A DNA stretch of 37,672 bases from Caldilineaceae bacterium. Its GTDB lineage: Bacteria; Chloroflexota; Anaerolineae; Caldilineales; Caldilineaceae. Shown here piece after piece: positions 28,497-37,600 of the stretch. Both the position numbers and the translations under genes were made by a program. Numbering within the stretch: the first letter of the stretch is position 1; each line of letters opens with the position of its first letter. The notes under the pieces were generated by a model. That model had not been told where the DNA came from. It did not search any database and was given only the letters and a program-made list of their open reading frames with translations. The stretch covers positions 1-37,672 of the forward strand of contig JAGNDO010000015.1 of assembly GCA_018003515.1 (NCBI GenBank). The letters are read 5' to 3'.

Positions 28497-29786
28497 ATGA
28501 CCGAAGAATTGTTGACCACTGAAACCGGCGAAGAAATCGTCGTTTCTGTTGAAGAAACTGTTGCAGAAAGTGCAGCTGTTGTAGAAGAAGCCATGACCAC
28601 CACCGTTGAAGCCGTTGCTGAACCCGTGGCCGAGGCAGCCGCCGAAGTCGTGGCGGAAGTCGAACCCGTGGCCGAGAGCATGGTTGACACCATCACAGAG
28701 AGCGTGGCCGAAGCGATGGCTTCTGTCAAAGAGATGGTCGAAGATGTGGTTGAGGCTGTGTCCGAGCCGGTGGCCGAAGCCGTGGCCGCTGCCAAGGAGA
28801 AGGTTGAAGATGTTGTCGAGTCCGTGGTGGAAACGGTGACCGAGACGGCGACAGACGCCGTGGCCGCCGTCAAGGAAGTGGTTGAAAATGTGACCGAGGC
28901 TGTGACCCATAGCGGCGCAGAGGCGGCCAGCAAAGTTGCCGCACCCGTTGTGGAAGCCGCCGCCAAGAAGGAGTCGCCCAAGACGGCGGCACCCAAGACA
29001 GCGGCACCCAAGGCTGGGGAGAAGGATGACAAGCGCGTCGTGCGCACCTTGAGCGTAGGCCAGATGTTGAAGGGCACCGTCAAGCGCACCACGGAGTTTG
29101 GTGCCTTTGTAGACATCGGCGTGGGTCGTGATGGACTGGTCCACATCTCCGAGTTGGCTCTGGGCCGAGTGCAGAAGGTGACCGATGTCCTCAAGGACGG
29201 TCAGCAGATTGACGTCTGGATCAAGAAGTTGGATCAAGAGCGCAATCGCATCAGCCTCACCATGATCTCGCCCGACACCACCACCATCAAAGATCTGAGC
29301 GAAGGTGACGTGGTTCCCGGTACGGTCACCCGTATCGTCCCCTATGGCGCCTTTGTGGATCTGGGTGTGGGCCGAGATGGGCTGTTGCATATCCGCGAGA
29401 TGTCCAACGGCTATGTGGCCAAGCCCGAAGATGTGGTCAAGGTCGGCGAGACCACTGACGTGCGCATCATCGCCCTCAACCGGCGCCGGGGCCGCATCGA
29501 TCTGAGCCTGAAGGGGCTGCGCCCGGACGATGTGCCGGAAGTCAAGGAATCTCCCCGCGGCCAGCAGCCGCAACAACCGGTCGAGGAAGAACCCATGATC
29601 GAGGTCGAAGAGATCTCGGTTCTCTCTCCCATGGAATTGGCCTTCAAGATGGCGATGGAAGCCGAGGGCATCGAGGTGGAGACCGAAGGCAAGGGCAGGG
29701 GGCGGGACAAGCGCTCCAAGCGCAAGCAGTCCCGTGCCACCCAGGACGCCATCATCGCCCGCACCCTGGAAACCATCCGGGAGTAG
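28497..29786 (+). CDS. Protein with two S1 RNA-binding domains and a long acidic amphipathic N-terminus
   Basis: 429 aa. Residues about 1-150 are nearly all E, V, A, T, with repeating V-x-E-x-V and K-E-x-V-E-(D/N)-V units that form long amphipathic helices like apolipoproteins. A Lys/Pro/Ala linker follows. Two S1 domains come next: GQMLKGTVKRTTEFGAFVDI with DGLVHISEL, and GDVVPGTVTRIVPYGAFVDL with DGLLHIREM. The tail is acidic, then basic (GRGRDKRSKRKQSR). It is not ribosomal protein S1 (too few domains) nor PNPase. A role in mRNA binding or transcription/translation is likely, with the N-terminus perhaps a membrane- or protein-binding or RNA-mimicking segment. Confidence 0.85.
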   Translation: MTEELLTTETGEEIVVSVEETVAESAAVVEEAMTTTVEAVAEPVAEAAAEVVAEVEPVAESMVDTITESVAEAMASVKEMVEDVVEAVSEPVAEAVAAAKEKVEDVVESVVETVTETATDAVAAVKEVVENVTEAVTHSGAEAASKVAAPVVEAAAKKESPKTAAPKTAAPKAGEKDDKRVVRTLSVGQMLKGTVKRTTEFGAFVDIGVGRDGLVHISELALGRVQKVTDVLKDGQQIDVWIKKLDQERNRISLTMISPDTTTIKDLSEGDVVPGTVTRIVPYGAFVDLGVGRDGLLHIREMSNGYVAKPEDVVKVGETTDVRIIALNRRRGRIDLSLKGLRPDDVPEVKESPRGQQPQQPVEEEPMIEVEEISVLSPMELAFKMAMEAEGIEVETEGKGRGRDKRSKRKQSRATQDAIIARTLETIRE

Positions 29787-29828
29787 TTGCGGCGGCGTTG
29801 CGTCTTTTTTACCCCAACAAAGTCAGCC

Positions 29829-29864
29829 CAAAGGGCGTCGTGAACAATTCACGACGCCCTTTTG
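29829..29864 (+). terminator. Terminator of the S1 gene
   Basis: AAAGGGCGTCGTGAA (29830-29844), loop CAA, and its complement TTCACGACGCCCTTT (29848-29862) with a final T. A 15-bp perfect stem 43 bp after the stop codon. Confidence 0.9.
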
Positions 29865-29872
29865 CAATCAAC

Positions 29873-30146
29873 GGCATTTGGGTGTGTTCAAAGAGGAGTT
29901 CGCACCCCCTGGTGCGAACGGGTCGACACCACGGGGTGCAGATTTCGCCTTCTCATTTTGATCCTCAAAAAAGCATTTGGGTATGTTCAAAATAAGATGG
30001 CGGAGTCTGCGTCCCGTTTGGCTGAGATCACATCGAAGTCTAGCGCAGACCCGTTCGCACCAGGGGGTGCGAACTCCGCTTGTGAAAATCTGCCGCAGAG
30101 GGACGCAGAGCGTCCGTTTGCATTCCCACGCAGAGCGTGGGAACAA
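29873..30146. repeat. Cluster of REP/BIME-like repeats upstream of the protease gene
   Basis: Two 30-bp segments (29895-29924 and 30048-30077) are perfect inverted copies. Each is itself a hairpin, GTTCGCACC...GGTGCGAAC. A 20-bp direct repeat (GCATTTGGGTRTGTTCAAA core) stands at 29873-29892 and 29972-29991. A GTTCCCACGC-type palindrome, common in many genomes, ends the cluster near 30122-30146. No gene is supported in 29787-30205; short open frames there are translated repeat DNA. Confidence 0.8.
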
Positions 30147-30205
30147 GAGTGACCCGCTGACACCCGTTACACCCGCGTTGATCGATCTATTCCGAGGCCC
30201 ATGCT

Positions 30206-33200
30206 ATGCCACACATCCGCACCCGCTTGCGTTCCCTTCTGCCCGCGTTGACCCTTGCCCTGCTGGGCCTGGTCTTGTTGCTGTGGCCCCAAATAGGCCA
30301 GGCCCAACGCATCGCGCCCCAGGATGCGCCGCCCCCCCTTTCCGCCACCCAGGCTGAGGTTTTGACGAAGAACGCGGCCCGGCTGCATCCCCAACTTCTT
30401 CGACAGCTTTTGGAGAACCCGGACACGGCGGATCTGCTGCCCATTGTGGTGGAATGGAAGCGGGACACGGATATGGTGTTGGCCCCGGCCATGCAGATCC
30501 CAGATGTGGTCACCCGGCGGGGGCAGGTGGTGCAGATGTTGCAGGCGGATGCCGCGGCTCAGAGCGCGGCCCTGCAATCCGCCGTGGCCCAGGCGGTTGA
30601 CCTGGGTTTGGCCACAGATGTGCGTAGCTTTTGGGTCAGCCCCATCATGGCCATGAACGCCCGCCCCGCCCTCATCCAAAGCCTGGCCCAGCGGAAAGAT
30701 GTGGTGCAAGTGCGCCTGGATCGGCGGATCGATCTGGACGCCGGCACCTTGCGCCGGGTGGAGGCCGCAGAGGTCTCCGGTTTCGATGGTCCCAGCCAGG
30801 AGATGTTGTGGAATTTGCAGATGATCCAAGTGGATCTGGCCGAGACGGCTTTGGGGTTGGATGGGACCGGGACCGTGGTGGCCATTATGGACACGGGGGT
30901 GGATTGGCAGCACCCGATCTTGATCAACCAGTATCGGGGCTACAATCCCAAAGGCCCAGCCATCCACGCCGGCAACTGGCATGTATCCACGGATGAACCC
31001 TATCTCTACCCCGGCGACGGCTATGGCCACGGTACCCATGTGGCCGGCACCATCGTGGGGGATGACCTGAATGGCATCCGCACGGGGGTGGCACCTGGGG
31101 CCAAGTGGATCGCTGTCAAGATTTTCAACAACACAGGCTTCACGTATGAAAGCTGGATCCATGACGGCTTTCAATGGCTGATGGCCCCCGACGGCGACCC
31201 CGCCTTGGCCCCGGATGTGGTCAACAGCTCCTGGGGCAGCAGCGATGGCTATGACGAAACCTTCCGCCCGGATGTGCAGGCCCTGCGGGCGGCGGGCATC
31301 CTGCCGGTCTTTTCCGCCGGGAATGCAGGCCCCACCAAGGGCAGCATCTCGTCACCGGCGGGCTTCCCCGCCGCCCTGGCCGTGGCTGCCGTGGACCAGG
31401 AACGCCTGCCCGCCAGCTTTTCGTCCCGTGGTCCCAGCCCGTGGGGGGAGATCAAGCCCGAACTGGCCGCGCCAGGGGTCAACATCTTTTCCTCCTATTT
31501 GGGCGGCTTTGCCCTGTCCGACGGCACCAGCATGGCCGCGCCCCATGTGACCGGGGTGGCGGCCCTGATCTACCAAGCCAATCCCCAGTTAACCCCGGAT
31601 CAGATGGAGGAGATCCTTGCCCAGACCGCCACGCCCCTGGGCAGCAAGGTGCCCAACAACGACACCGGGGTGGGACTGGTCAGCGCCTATGCGGCCGGGC
31701 TGCGGGTGACCCAAAGCGGCGAACTGCGGGGACAGGTCATGCGCTCCGTGGGGGGCAATGTGGCCTATCCGCGGATTACGGCCACCCCCCGTGGCGGTGA
31801 CGCCCCGGTCACCATTTTGGGGGATGCCAGCGGGGCCTTCACCGTGGCCCTGCGTCCGGGCATGTATGATGTCACGGGCAGCGCTTTCGGCTTCAACGAT
31901 GCGGTGATCTATGGCCAGATCGTCGAGACCGGCAAGAAGACCTTTGTGCCTGTCCCCCTGGCCTTGCAGCCCGTGGGCACCATCTTTGGCCGGGTCACGG
32001 ATGCCAAGAGCGGGATTCCCCTGGCGGCCACCATCACGGTCAGCGGCACGCCCGTGAGCGTGCGTAGCGATGCCAACAACGGCACCTTTAGTGTGGCCTT
32101 GCCCCAGGGCACCTGGGATCTACGAATTCAGGCCACGGGCCACCGCATCCAGCAGATCACCCGCCCCGTCACCATCGGCGTGGGCAGCGAGATCAATCCG
32201 GCCCTGACCCCGGCCCCAACCATTCTGTTGGTGGACACGGGGCGCTGGTACTATCGCAGCCAGGTGCAGCCCATTCTGGACAGCCTGGAGAAGTTGGCCT
32301 ATCCGGTTGATCTGCACACGGTCCGCAACCCCTTTGGCATTTTAGATATGCCCACCGATCTGCCCACAACGGATCAGATGGCGGCCTACGATCTGGTGAT
32401 CTGGTCGGCCCCCCTGGATTCGCCCTCGTATATCGATGCGGATTCGGCCGTGCAGGGCTTTTTGGACCAGGGCGGGCGCATCCTCTTTACCGGCCAGGAG
32501 ATCGCCTATTGGGATGCGGGGGGATCGATTGTGAACATCTCCCAATACTTCCCCTATACTTTGGGGGCTTGGTTCAAAAACGAAAAGGCTGTCGAAACCA
32601 TGACCGGCACCCTGGCCTCACCCCTGGCCGGACTAACCGTAACATTAAATATCGACGAGCCGCCCTACAGCCAGGGAAGCCCGGACTCGGTGGAGATCCA
32701 AAACGCCAAGACGGCCCACCCCCTGATGACGTGGCCCGACGGCAGTGCGGGGGCCATGACCAGCGGTACGTGCCAGGCCTTCCGAGCCGCCTGGCTGGGC
32801 TTTGGCTTGCAGGGGATCCAAAACGAAAGCCAGCGCGAGACATTGCTGGATCGGCTGATCTCGTGGAGCCAGGCAGCCCCGGCCTCCCAAGGGGTTCTGC
32901 TGGCCGGTCCCGGTGGCCCAGCCGTGGGCTACAGCGGCGAGACCATCACCCACACCATCAGCGTGGACAGCCTGGGCGTGGACCCGGGCCGCTACGACAT
33001 CCAGATCCAGGGCAGCGGCGAGGGTGCGTCCTGGCCCGTCAGCCTGAAAGCAGACGGCAAGCCCGTTGGCCCGGAGATGATCCTGGAGCTGGGGGCCTGT
33101 GAAAGCCGCACCTTGGTGGTCAGCGTGACCCTGCCCCCCAATCTGACCCGGGATCAAAAGGGCATCCACACCATCCGCCTGGTCAACCGGGCCAACTCGG

Positions 33201-34606
33201 CCATCAGCGCCCAGGTCACCTTGACCAGCAAGACCCCCGCCCCCATCTTGCTGGTGGATGACGAACGCTTTTACAACTACGAAGACCGCTATCAACAGGC
33301 CCTGGATGGGGCGGGTCTGGGCTATGACACCTTCGTCGCCACCAATGATCGCTCCCCGTCCCTGGAAACGCTCTATAAATATCCCACGGTGATCTGGTTC
33401 ACCGGCTACGATTGGTTCCAGCCCGTCTCCGAAGTGGAACAGAGCCAACTGGCCACCTATCTGGACACGGGCGGACGGTTGCTCCTCAGCAGCCAGGATC
33501 TGCTGGATCTGCATGGAGCCAACCCCTTTGTCCAGACCTATTTGGGTGTCCAGCGTCCCCTGTGGACCATCACCGCCACGGATGTGGCCCCCATTGTGGG
33601 CAGCCCCCTGGGCCAGGACATTGGCCCCTTCTTGCTGGACTATCCCATCCCCAACTGGAGCGACGGTCTCCAGTTGACCATCCACGCCCAGGCCGCCTTG
33701 GAAGACGAGCATGGCTACACCGTGGCCGCCCTCACCCGGGGCGACCGCTGGCGATCCGCCTTCTTCCCCTTCCCCCTGGAGAGCATGGCCGACGCGGATC
33801 TGAGCCTGCTCATGGGGCGCACCCTGACCTGGCTGGGTCCATTTGGCGGCAGCCGGTTGACCGTGCCCACCCACGCCCGGGCCGGGGAGCAGATCCCCCT
33901 GACCCTGACCCTGACCACCCAGGAGAAGACGCCCCAGCCCGGCGCGTCCGTGCGCCTGCCCCTGCCGGCGGGAACAACCGTGATCAACGGTTCCGTGCAA
34001 GGGGGATGGAGCTATTCCAGTGCCACCCATACCCTAACTTGGTCGGGCACCTTGCTGCCGGAGACGCCCCGCACCCTGCAAGTCCAACTGAACGTTGCGC
34101 CAGGGGTGGCCGAGCGTACCCGGCTGCGCTTTGACGCCCGCTTGGAGACCCAGGACACCTACGCCAGCGTCTACCAATCAGCCATGTGGGTGAACAGCCC
34201 GTGGCTGGTGGTGGGCAAGCAGGTAGGGCCGCCGGATGCCCGCCCCGGCGACACCGTGGGCTTCACCCTCACCTTGGACAACCAGGGGGCGATCCCGGCC
34301 CAGGCGGTCCTGGTCGATCCCCTGCCCGCGGAGATCTCCTTGCTGCCCGACACGGTGCAGATCAGCCTGGGCAGCGTGGATGTGGCGAGCGATGTGGATG
34401 GCACGGTGATCACCTGGCGCAGCACTTTGACCCAGAGCGCCCAGGCCCAACTCACCTTCCGGGCTGTCATCTCCCCCACGGTGACGGGTGGCCCCGTGCG
34501 CAACCGGGCCGTGGTCACAGACATCAACAGCCAGCGCTGGGCCGCCTACGCCGACTTCCTGCTGCCAAAGGAGATCTTCATGCCGTGGGTGGCGGTTAGC
34601 CGGTAG
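30206..34606 (+). CDS. Large secreted S8 (subtilisin-like) serine protease
   Basis: 1466 aa. The signal peptide is LLPALTLALLGLVLLLWPQIGQAQ. An inhibitor-like propeptide segment (about 50-190) precedes the S8 domain. The catalytic triad is visible: Asp in AIMDTGVDW (near 229), His in GHGTHVAGTI (near 277), and Ser in GTSMAAPHVTG (near 442). After it come carboxypeptidase-regulatory-like beta domains (GELRGQVMRSVGG and GTIFGRVTDAKSG), segments with two repeated LLVD(T/D) units resembling a flavodoxin-like or GATase-like fold, and a DUF11-type domain (PGDTVGFTLTLDNQGA). It ends FMPWVAVSR, like the YLPFVAR tail of the first gene. It is presumably released or kept at the surface and digests proteins. 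A second ATG lies five bases upstream but out of frame. Confidence 0.93.
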   Translation: MPHIRTRLRSLLPALTLALLGLVLLLWPQIGQAQRIAPQDAPPPLSATQAEVLTKNAARLHPQLLRQLLENPDTADLLPIVVEWKRDTDMVLAPAMQIPDVVTRRGQVVQMLQADAAAQSAALQSAVAQAVDLGLATDVRSFWVSPIMAMNARPALIQSLAQRKDVVQVRLDRRIDLDAGTLRRVEAAEVSGFDGPSQEMLWNLQMIQVDLAETALGLDGTGTVVAIMDTGVDWQHPILINQYRGYNPKGPAIHAGNWHVSTDEPYLYPGDGYGHGTHVAGTIVGDDLNGIRTGVAPGAKWIAVKIFNNTGFTYESWIHDGFQWLMAPDGDPALAPDVVNSSWGSSDGYDETFRPDVQALRAAGILPVFSAGNAGPTKGSISSPAGFPAALAVAAVDQERLPASFSSRGPSPWGEIKPELAAPGVNIFSSYLGGFALSDGTSMAAPHVTGVAALIYQANPQLTPDQMEEILAQTATPLGSKVPNNDTGVGLVSAYAAGLRVTQSGELRGQVMRSVGGNVAYPRITATPRGGDAPVTILGDASGAFTVALRPGMYDVTGSAFGFNDAVIYGQIVETGKKTFVPVPLALQPVGTIFGRVTDAKSGIPLAATITVSGTPVSVRSDANNGTFSVALPQGTWDLRIQATGHRIQQITRPVTIGVGSEINPALTPAPTILLVDTGRWYYRSQVQPILDSLEKLAYPVDLHTVRNPFGILDMPTDLPTTDQMAAYDLVIWSAPLDSPSYIDADSAVQGFLDQGGRILFTGQEIAYWDAGGSIVNISQYFPYTLGAWFKNEKAVETMTGTLASPLAGLTVTLNIDEPPYSQGSPDSVEIQNAKTAHPLMTWPDGSAGAMTSGTCQAFRAAWLGFGLQGIQNESQRETLLDRLISWSQAAPASQGVLLAGPGGPAVGYSGETITHTISVDSLGVDPGRYDIQIQGSGEGASWPVSLKADGKPVGPEMILELGACESRTLVVSVTLPPNLTRDQKGIHTIRLVNRANSAISAQVTLTSKTPAPILLVDDERFYNYEDRYQQALDGAGLGYDTFVATNDRSPSLETLYKYPTVIWFTGYDWFQPVSEVEQSQLATYLDTGGRLLLSSQDLLDLHGANPFVQTYLGVQRPLWTITATDVAPIVGSPLGQDIGPFLLDYPIPNWSDGLQLTIHAQAALEDEHGYTVAALTRGDRWRSAFFPFPLESMADADLSLLMGRTLTWLGPFGGSRLTVPTHARAGEQIPLTLTLTTQEKTPQPGASVRLPLPAGTTVINGSVQGGWSYSSATHTLTWSGTLLPETPRTLQVQLNVAPGVAERTRLRFDARLETQDTYASVYQSAMWVNSPWLVVGKQVGPPDARPGDTVGFTLTLDNQGAIPAQAVLVDPLPAEISLLPDTVQISLGSVDVASDVDGTVITWRSTLTQSAQAQLTFRAVISPTVTGGPVRNRAVVTDINSQRWAAYADFLLPKEIFMPWVAVSR

Positions 34607-34738
34607 CTGGTGGCTGGTGGCTGGTGGCTGGTGGCTGGTGGCTTGCCAGAACACGAACGTTCATGGAACACGAAGCCAACGGCCAACGGCTAACAGCTAC
34701 CGGCCAACCGCTACCGGCCACCAGCTACCGGCTACCCG
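34603..34738. repeat. GGTGGCT heptamer array with inverted partners
   Basis: About five GGTGGCT copies begin at the protease stop codon. AGCTACC/GGCCACC-type copies in opposite orientation follow up to 34738. They may form a hairpin that ends the protease transcript just before the next promoter. Confidence 0.75.
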
Positions 34739-34740
34739 CT

Positions 34741-34769
34741 TTGACATTCACCCATACCCAGGCTAAAAT
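34741..34769 (+). promoter_or_regulatory. Consensus promoter of a leaderless gene
   Basis: TTGACA (34741-34746), 17-bp spacer, TAAAAT (34764-34769). Only seven bases separate the -10 from the ATG at 34777, so the mRNA should start at the codon itself. Confidence 0.85.
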
Positions 34770-34776
34770 TTCGCTT

Positions 34777-37248
34777 ATGACCACATCACAAACACCCTCA
34801 ACCCAAAACCTGAAGACTGACCTGGCTTTCTGCATCAGCCCGGACAATAGCCGCTATTCGAGCATCCGCATTGTGGAGCCGCGGCCAGAGGATGCCCACG
34901 CCAACCGGGGCAATCTCTACGTGCTGGTGGATCTTCTGAGCGAAGAGCCAGGCCAGGGCGGTATTTTGCGCCAGATGCTCAACACGATTCAGCAGATTTA
35001 CTACACGGCCAGCGGATCCCAGAGCAGCGTGCTGGCCCAAGCCATCACCGCGGCCAACAGCCAGATCCGCCAGGACAACATGGCCCAACGCGGGCGTGAC
35101 GGCGCGGAAGTGCGGGCCGGGATCGCCTGTGTGGCCCTGCTGCGCAACCAGTTGACCGTGGCCAGCGCCGGGCCATGTCTGGTGATTTTGGCCGCCGGCA
35201 ATTCCGTGGACCAGGTTTCCCCGGACGCCGAAGATTTCAGCGCCCCCCTGGGCGGCATCAGCGACCCGGAGGTCAGCGTCAGCCGCCACACCGTGGGGCC
35301 GGGGGATGTGATCTTCTTGGGCGAGAGCGACTGGCTTATGCGTCTGCCCCTGGAAGCGCTGGCCAAAGTGCTGGCCCGCACGGCCCCCGACAACCGCTTT
35401 GACGTGGTAGACTATCTGCGCCAGCAAAGCAGCCCCGCCGAAATCCTGGGGCTGTTGGTGACCCTCTCCGACCCGGCGACGGTCGCGCCCAGTCCTGCCC
35501 TAATCCCCAATCCCCAGTCCCTGCAACCCGCAACCCCCAGCCGCCGCCCCAACCGCGGGCTACCCACCGCTTCGGTCGGAGCCTCCCCTCCGGTCCGGGA
35601 TGTGCCCCCCGCCCCCAGCCCACGCCGAGACACGCCCCCCTCCTTGGCCGATGCCGCCCGTCGGGCTGCTCGTCCCCAGCCTGACCCCGGCCCCAGAGGG
35701 GGAGATAGAGATAGAGAAGGGTATTTGGAGAGGGCGGGGGTTGATGCGCCGGTCAATCGGTCTGCGGATCGGGGTACCCAGGCGGCGGAGAGTCGCGACT
35801 CGTCCGCTGGGGGTGGCGGGGCGGCCTTGGCCGGCGCGGCCCAGCAGGGTGGACGCTGGCTGAAGGGGCTGATCACCCGCATGTTGCCGGACAAGGAGAG
35901 CGCCCCCGCGCCCCGCAGCGGCCAGGGCAACTTCATCCCCAGCCGCCCCCAGCGCCCTCAACTGACCCAGCCGGGTCTTCCTCAGCCGGACACCGCGCCG
36001 GAAGCCCAGCCCCCTCGCCCCTCCCCCGTGGAGATGGCCGCGGAGGCCGTGGCCCAGTTTGAGCCGCCGCCCAAGGCCAAGGGGGGCCGGGCCAGGCTTT
36101 TTGTCAGCTTGGCCGTGCTGGTTTTGGTGTTGACCGTGATCGGCGTGGCTACGATCTATCTGCGCGGGGCCTCCAACCGGGAGGACGCCGAAAACCTGGT
36201 ACTGTTGGTTAAGGCCAACCTGGTCCAGGCCCAGGGGTTGATCGACGCCGGGCAAGAGGCCACGGCCCGGGATCTGCTCACGGATGCCCAGGGCTATCTG
36301 CAACAGGCCGCCCTGATTGTGGGCAACACGGCCCAGATCTCCGATTTGGGGGCTGAACTGGAAAAGGAGTTGCAGTCGGTGATGCAGATCTACCTGCTTT
36401 ACGGGCTGGACATCCCCTTGGAACGCTTTACCAGCGGGGATCCCCAAGAGGTGGTGGTGGCAGACCAGGATGTGTATATTTTGGACACAGGCCGCCAGGT
36501 TATCGAGCATCTGCGCCTGGACGCCCAGCGGGAGGTGGTGGAGGAGCGCACGGGGGTGATCCTGCGGGAAGGGGACAACGTGGGCGGGGTGACCGTGGGC
36601 CGGCTGGTGGATGTGACCTGGCAGCCCCGCATCACCGGTTTTGCCGACAAACCCAGCCTGCTGATCCTGGACCGCAACAACCATGTCTTCCGCTACAATC
36701 GGGTGGACGGGGCCTCCCTGCTCACCTTTGCCGGGCAGAACGAGTGGCAGGTGCCGATGCAGTTGGCGGTCTATGGGGATGGCTGGGTTTATATGGCCGA
36801 CCAGGGCAGCCAGCAGATCTACAAATATGAACCGTCCGGGAACGGCTACGAGGCACCGCCCACTCTCTGGTTTGCACCGGGGTCCACGGTCAACCTGACC
36901 GGGCTGCGCACCATGCGCATCGACGGCGACGTGTGGCTGCTCTACGAAAACGGCCAGATCCTGCGCTATTTTGGCGGGGAGCAGGTGGCCTTTGCCCTGG
37001 AAAACAACGTGGGCCAGGTGGAAGATCCCCGGGAGCTGATCGTCACCTCCACCCGGCTCTATTTGGCCGACGCGGCCGGGGCCAGGGTGCTGGTCTATAG
37101 CCGGGAAAATGGTTCTTACCTGCATCAGTTCCAGGCCGCGGACGCCAGCCTGCTGCGCGGACTGCGCAGTGTCTTTGTGGATGAAGGTACGGGGAAGATA
37201 TTTCTGCTGACCCAGGCGGGGCTGTATCAACAGACTTTGCCGCGATAG
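34777..37248 (+). CDS. PP2C-like domain / transmembrane / beta-propeller protein
   Basis: 823 aa. The start follows from the promoter directly upstream; the earlier in-frame codons are repeat DNA. Residues 1 to about 240 resemble PPM/PP2C phosphatases (LYVLVDLLSEEP, AGIACVALLRNQLTVASAGPCLVIL, GPGDVIFLGESDWL) but the metal-binding DGxG is absent, so it may be inactive. A long Pro/Arg-rich linker (about 245-430) contains translated heptamer repeat (IPNPQSL). One TM helix at about 440-464 (LFVSLAVLVLVLTVIGVATIYL) is followed by a helical segment and by propeller-like repeats (about 560-820) with D-R-N-N-H-V and G-W-V-Y-M-A-D. It may be a one-pass sensor that joins an outside propeller to a cytosolic pseudophosphatase. 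Confidence 0.8.
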   Translation: MTTSQTPSTQNLKTDLAFCISPDNSRYSSIRIVEPRPEDAHANRGNLYVLVDLLSEEPGQGGILRQMLNTIQQIYYTASGSQSSVLAQAITAANSQIRQDNMAQRGRDGAEVRAGIACVALLRNQLTVASAGPCLVILAAGNSVDQVSPDAEDFSAPLGGISDPEVSVSRHTVGPGDVIFLGESDWLMRLPLEALAKVLARTAPDNRFDVVDYLRQQSSPAEILGLLVTLSDPATVAPSPALIPNPQSLQPATPSRRPNRGLPTASVGASPPVRDVPPAPSPRRDTPPSLADAARRAARPQPDPGPRGGDRDREGYLERAGVDAPVNRSADRGTQAAESRDSSAGGGGAALAGAAQQGGRWLKGLITRMLPDKESAPAPRSGQGNFIPSRPQRPQLTQPGLPQPDTAPEAQPPRPSPVEMAAEAVAQFEPPPKAKGGRARLFVSLAVLVLVLTVIGVATIYLRGASNREDAENLVLLVKANLVQAQGLIDAGQEATARDLLTDAQGYLQQAALIVGNTAQISDLGAELEKELQSVMQIYLLYGLDIPLERFTSGDPQEVVVADQDVYILDTGRQVIEHLRLDAQREVVEERTGVILREGDNVGGVTVGRLVDVTWQPRITGFADKPSLLILDRNNHVFRYNRVDGASLLTFAGQNEWQVPMQLAVYGDGWVYMADQGSQQIYKYEPSGNGYEAPPTLWFAPGSTVNLTGLRTMRIDGDVWLLYENGQILRYFGGEQVAFALENNVGQVEDPRELIVTSTRLYLADAAGARVLVYSRENGSYLHQFQAADASLLRGLRSVFVDEGTGKIFLLTQAGLYQQTLPR

Positions 37249-37295
37249 ACCATCCCTACACGGGTGGCTACTTGAATACGGACAACTGCCAAATC

Positions 37296-37441
37296 ACCCC
37301 CTCCCAACCTCCCCCAGGTTTCGATACGGCCATTCGGCCTACTCAACCCAAGGATTGGGGGAGGAGCCGGATCGCCGTATAGCGAATGGTCGTTTACCCT
37401 GTACGGTTCCCTCCCCAATCTGGGGAGGGTTAGGGTGGGGT
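37296..37441. repeat. MITE-like element with nested repeat
   Basis: The ends are inverted: CACCCCCTCCCAACCTCCCC at the left and GGGGAGGGTTAGGGTGGGG at the right. The inner left palindrome is split by a TTTCGATACGG...CCTACTCAACC insert, a motif also frequent elsewhere in bacterial genomes. The right palindrome matches the one inside dnaE. It lies in 37249-37600, where no gene is supported. Confidence 0.65.
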
Positions 37442-37562
37442 TAGTCGTTATGAATACGGACCAAACCCCTACGATCTGCCACCAATTTAGCAAACATGCC
37501 CCTGAGACGGCGAAAAGCCGGGCCAAGATCCCGTTTATCACCTATGGCAGAGGCCAAAAAAC

Positions 37563-37591
37563 TTGCGCGGCCTGCTTGTCTATGACATAAT
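37563..37591 (+). promoter_or_regulatory. Promoter of the last, partial gene
   Basis: TTGCGC (37563-37568), 17-bp spacer, extended TGA-CATAAT (-10 at 37586-37591). The ATG is nine bases after the -10, so the leader is at most a few bases. Confidence 0.65.
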
Positions 37592-37600
37592 TTCCAGGCT

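Noticed and set aside
28278-29576. Minus-strand open frame opposite the S1 gene
   Set aside because: His/Gly/Phe-rich shadow of the repetitive acidic N-terminus on the other strand.
29862-30152. Small open frames in the gap before the protease gene
   Set aside because: They are translated repeat DNA (ending in RRAWEQE, typical of the GTTCCCACGC palindrome) without ribosome binding sites.
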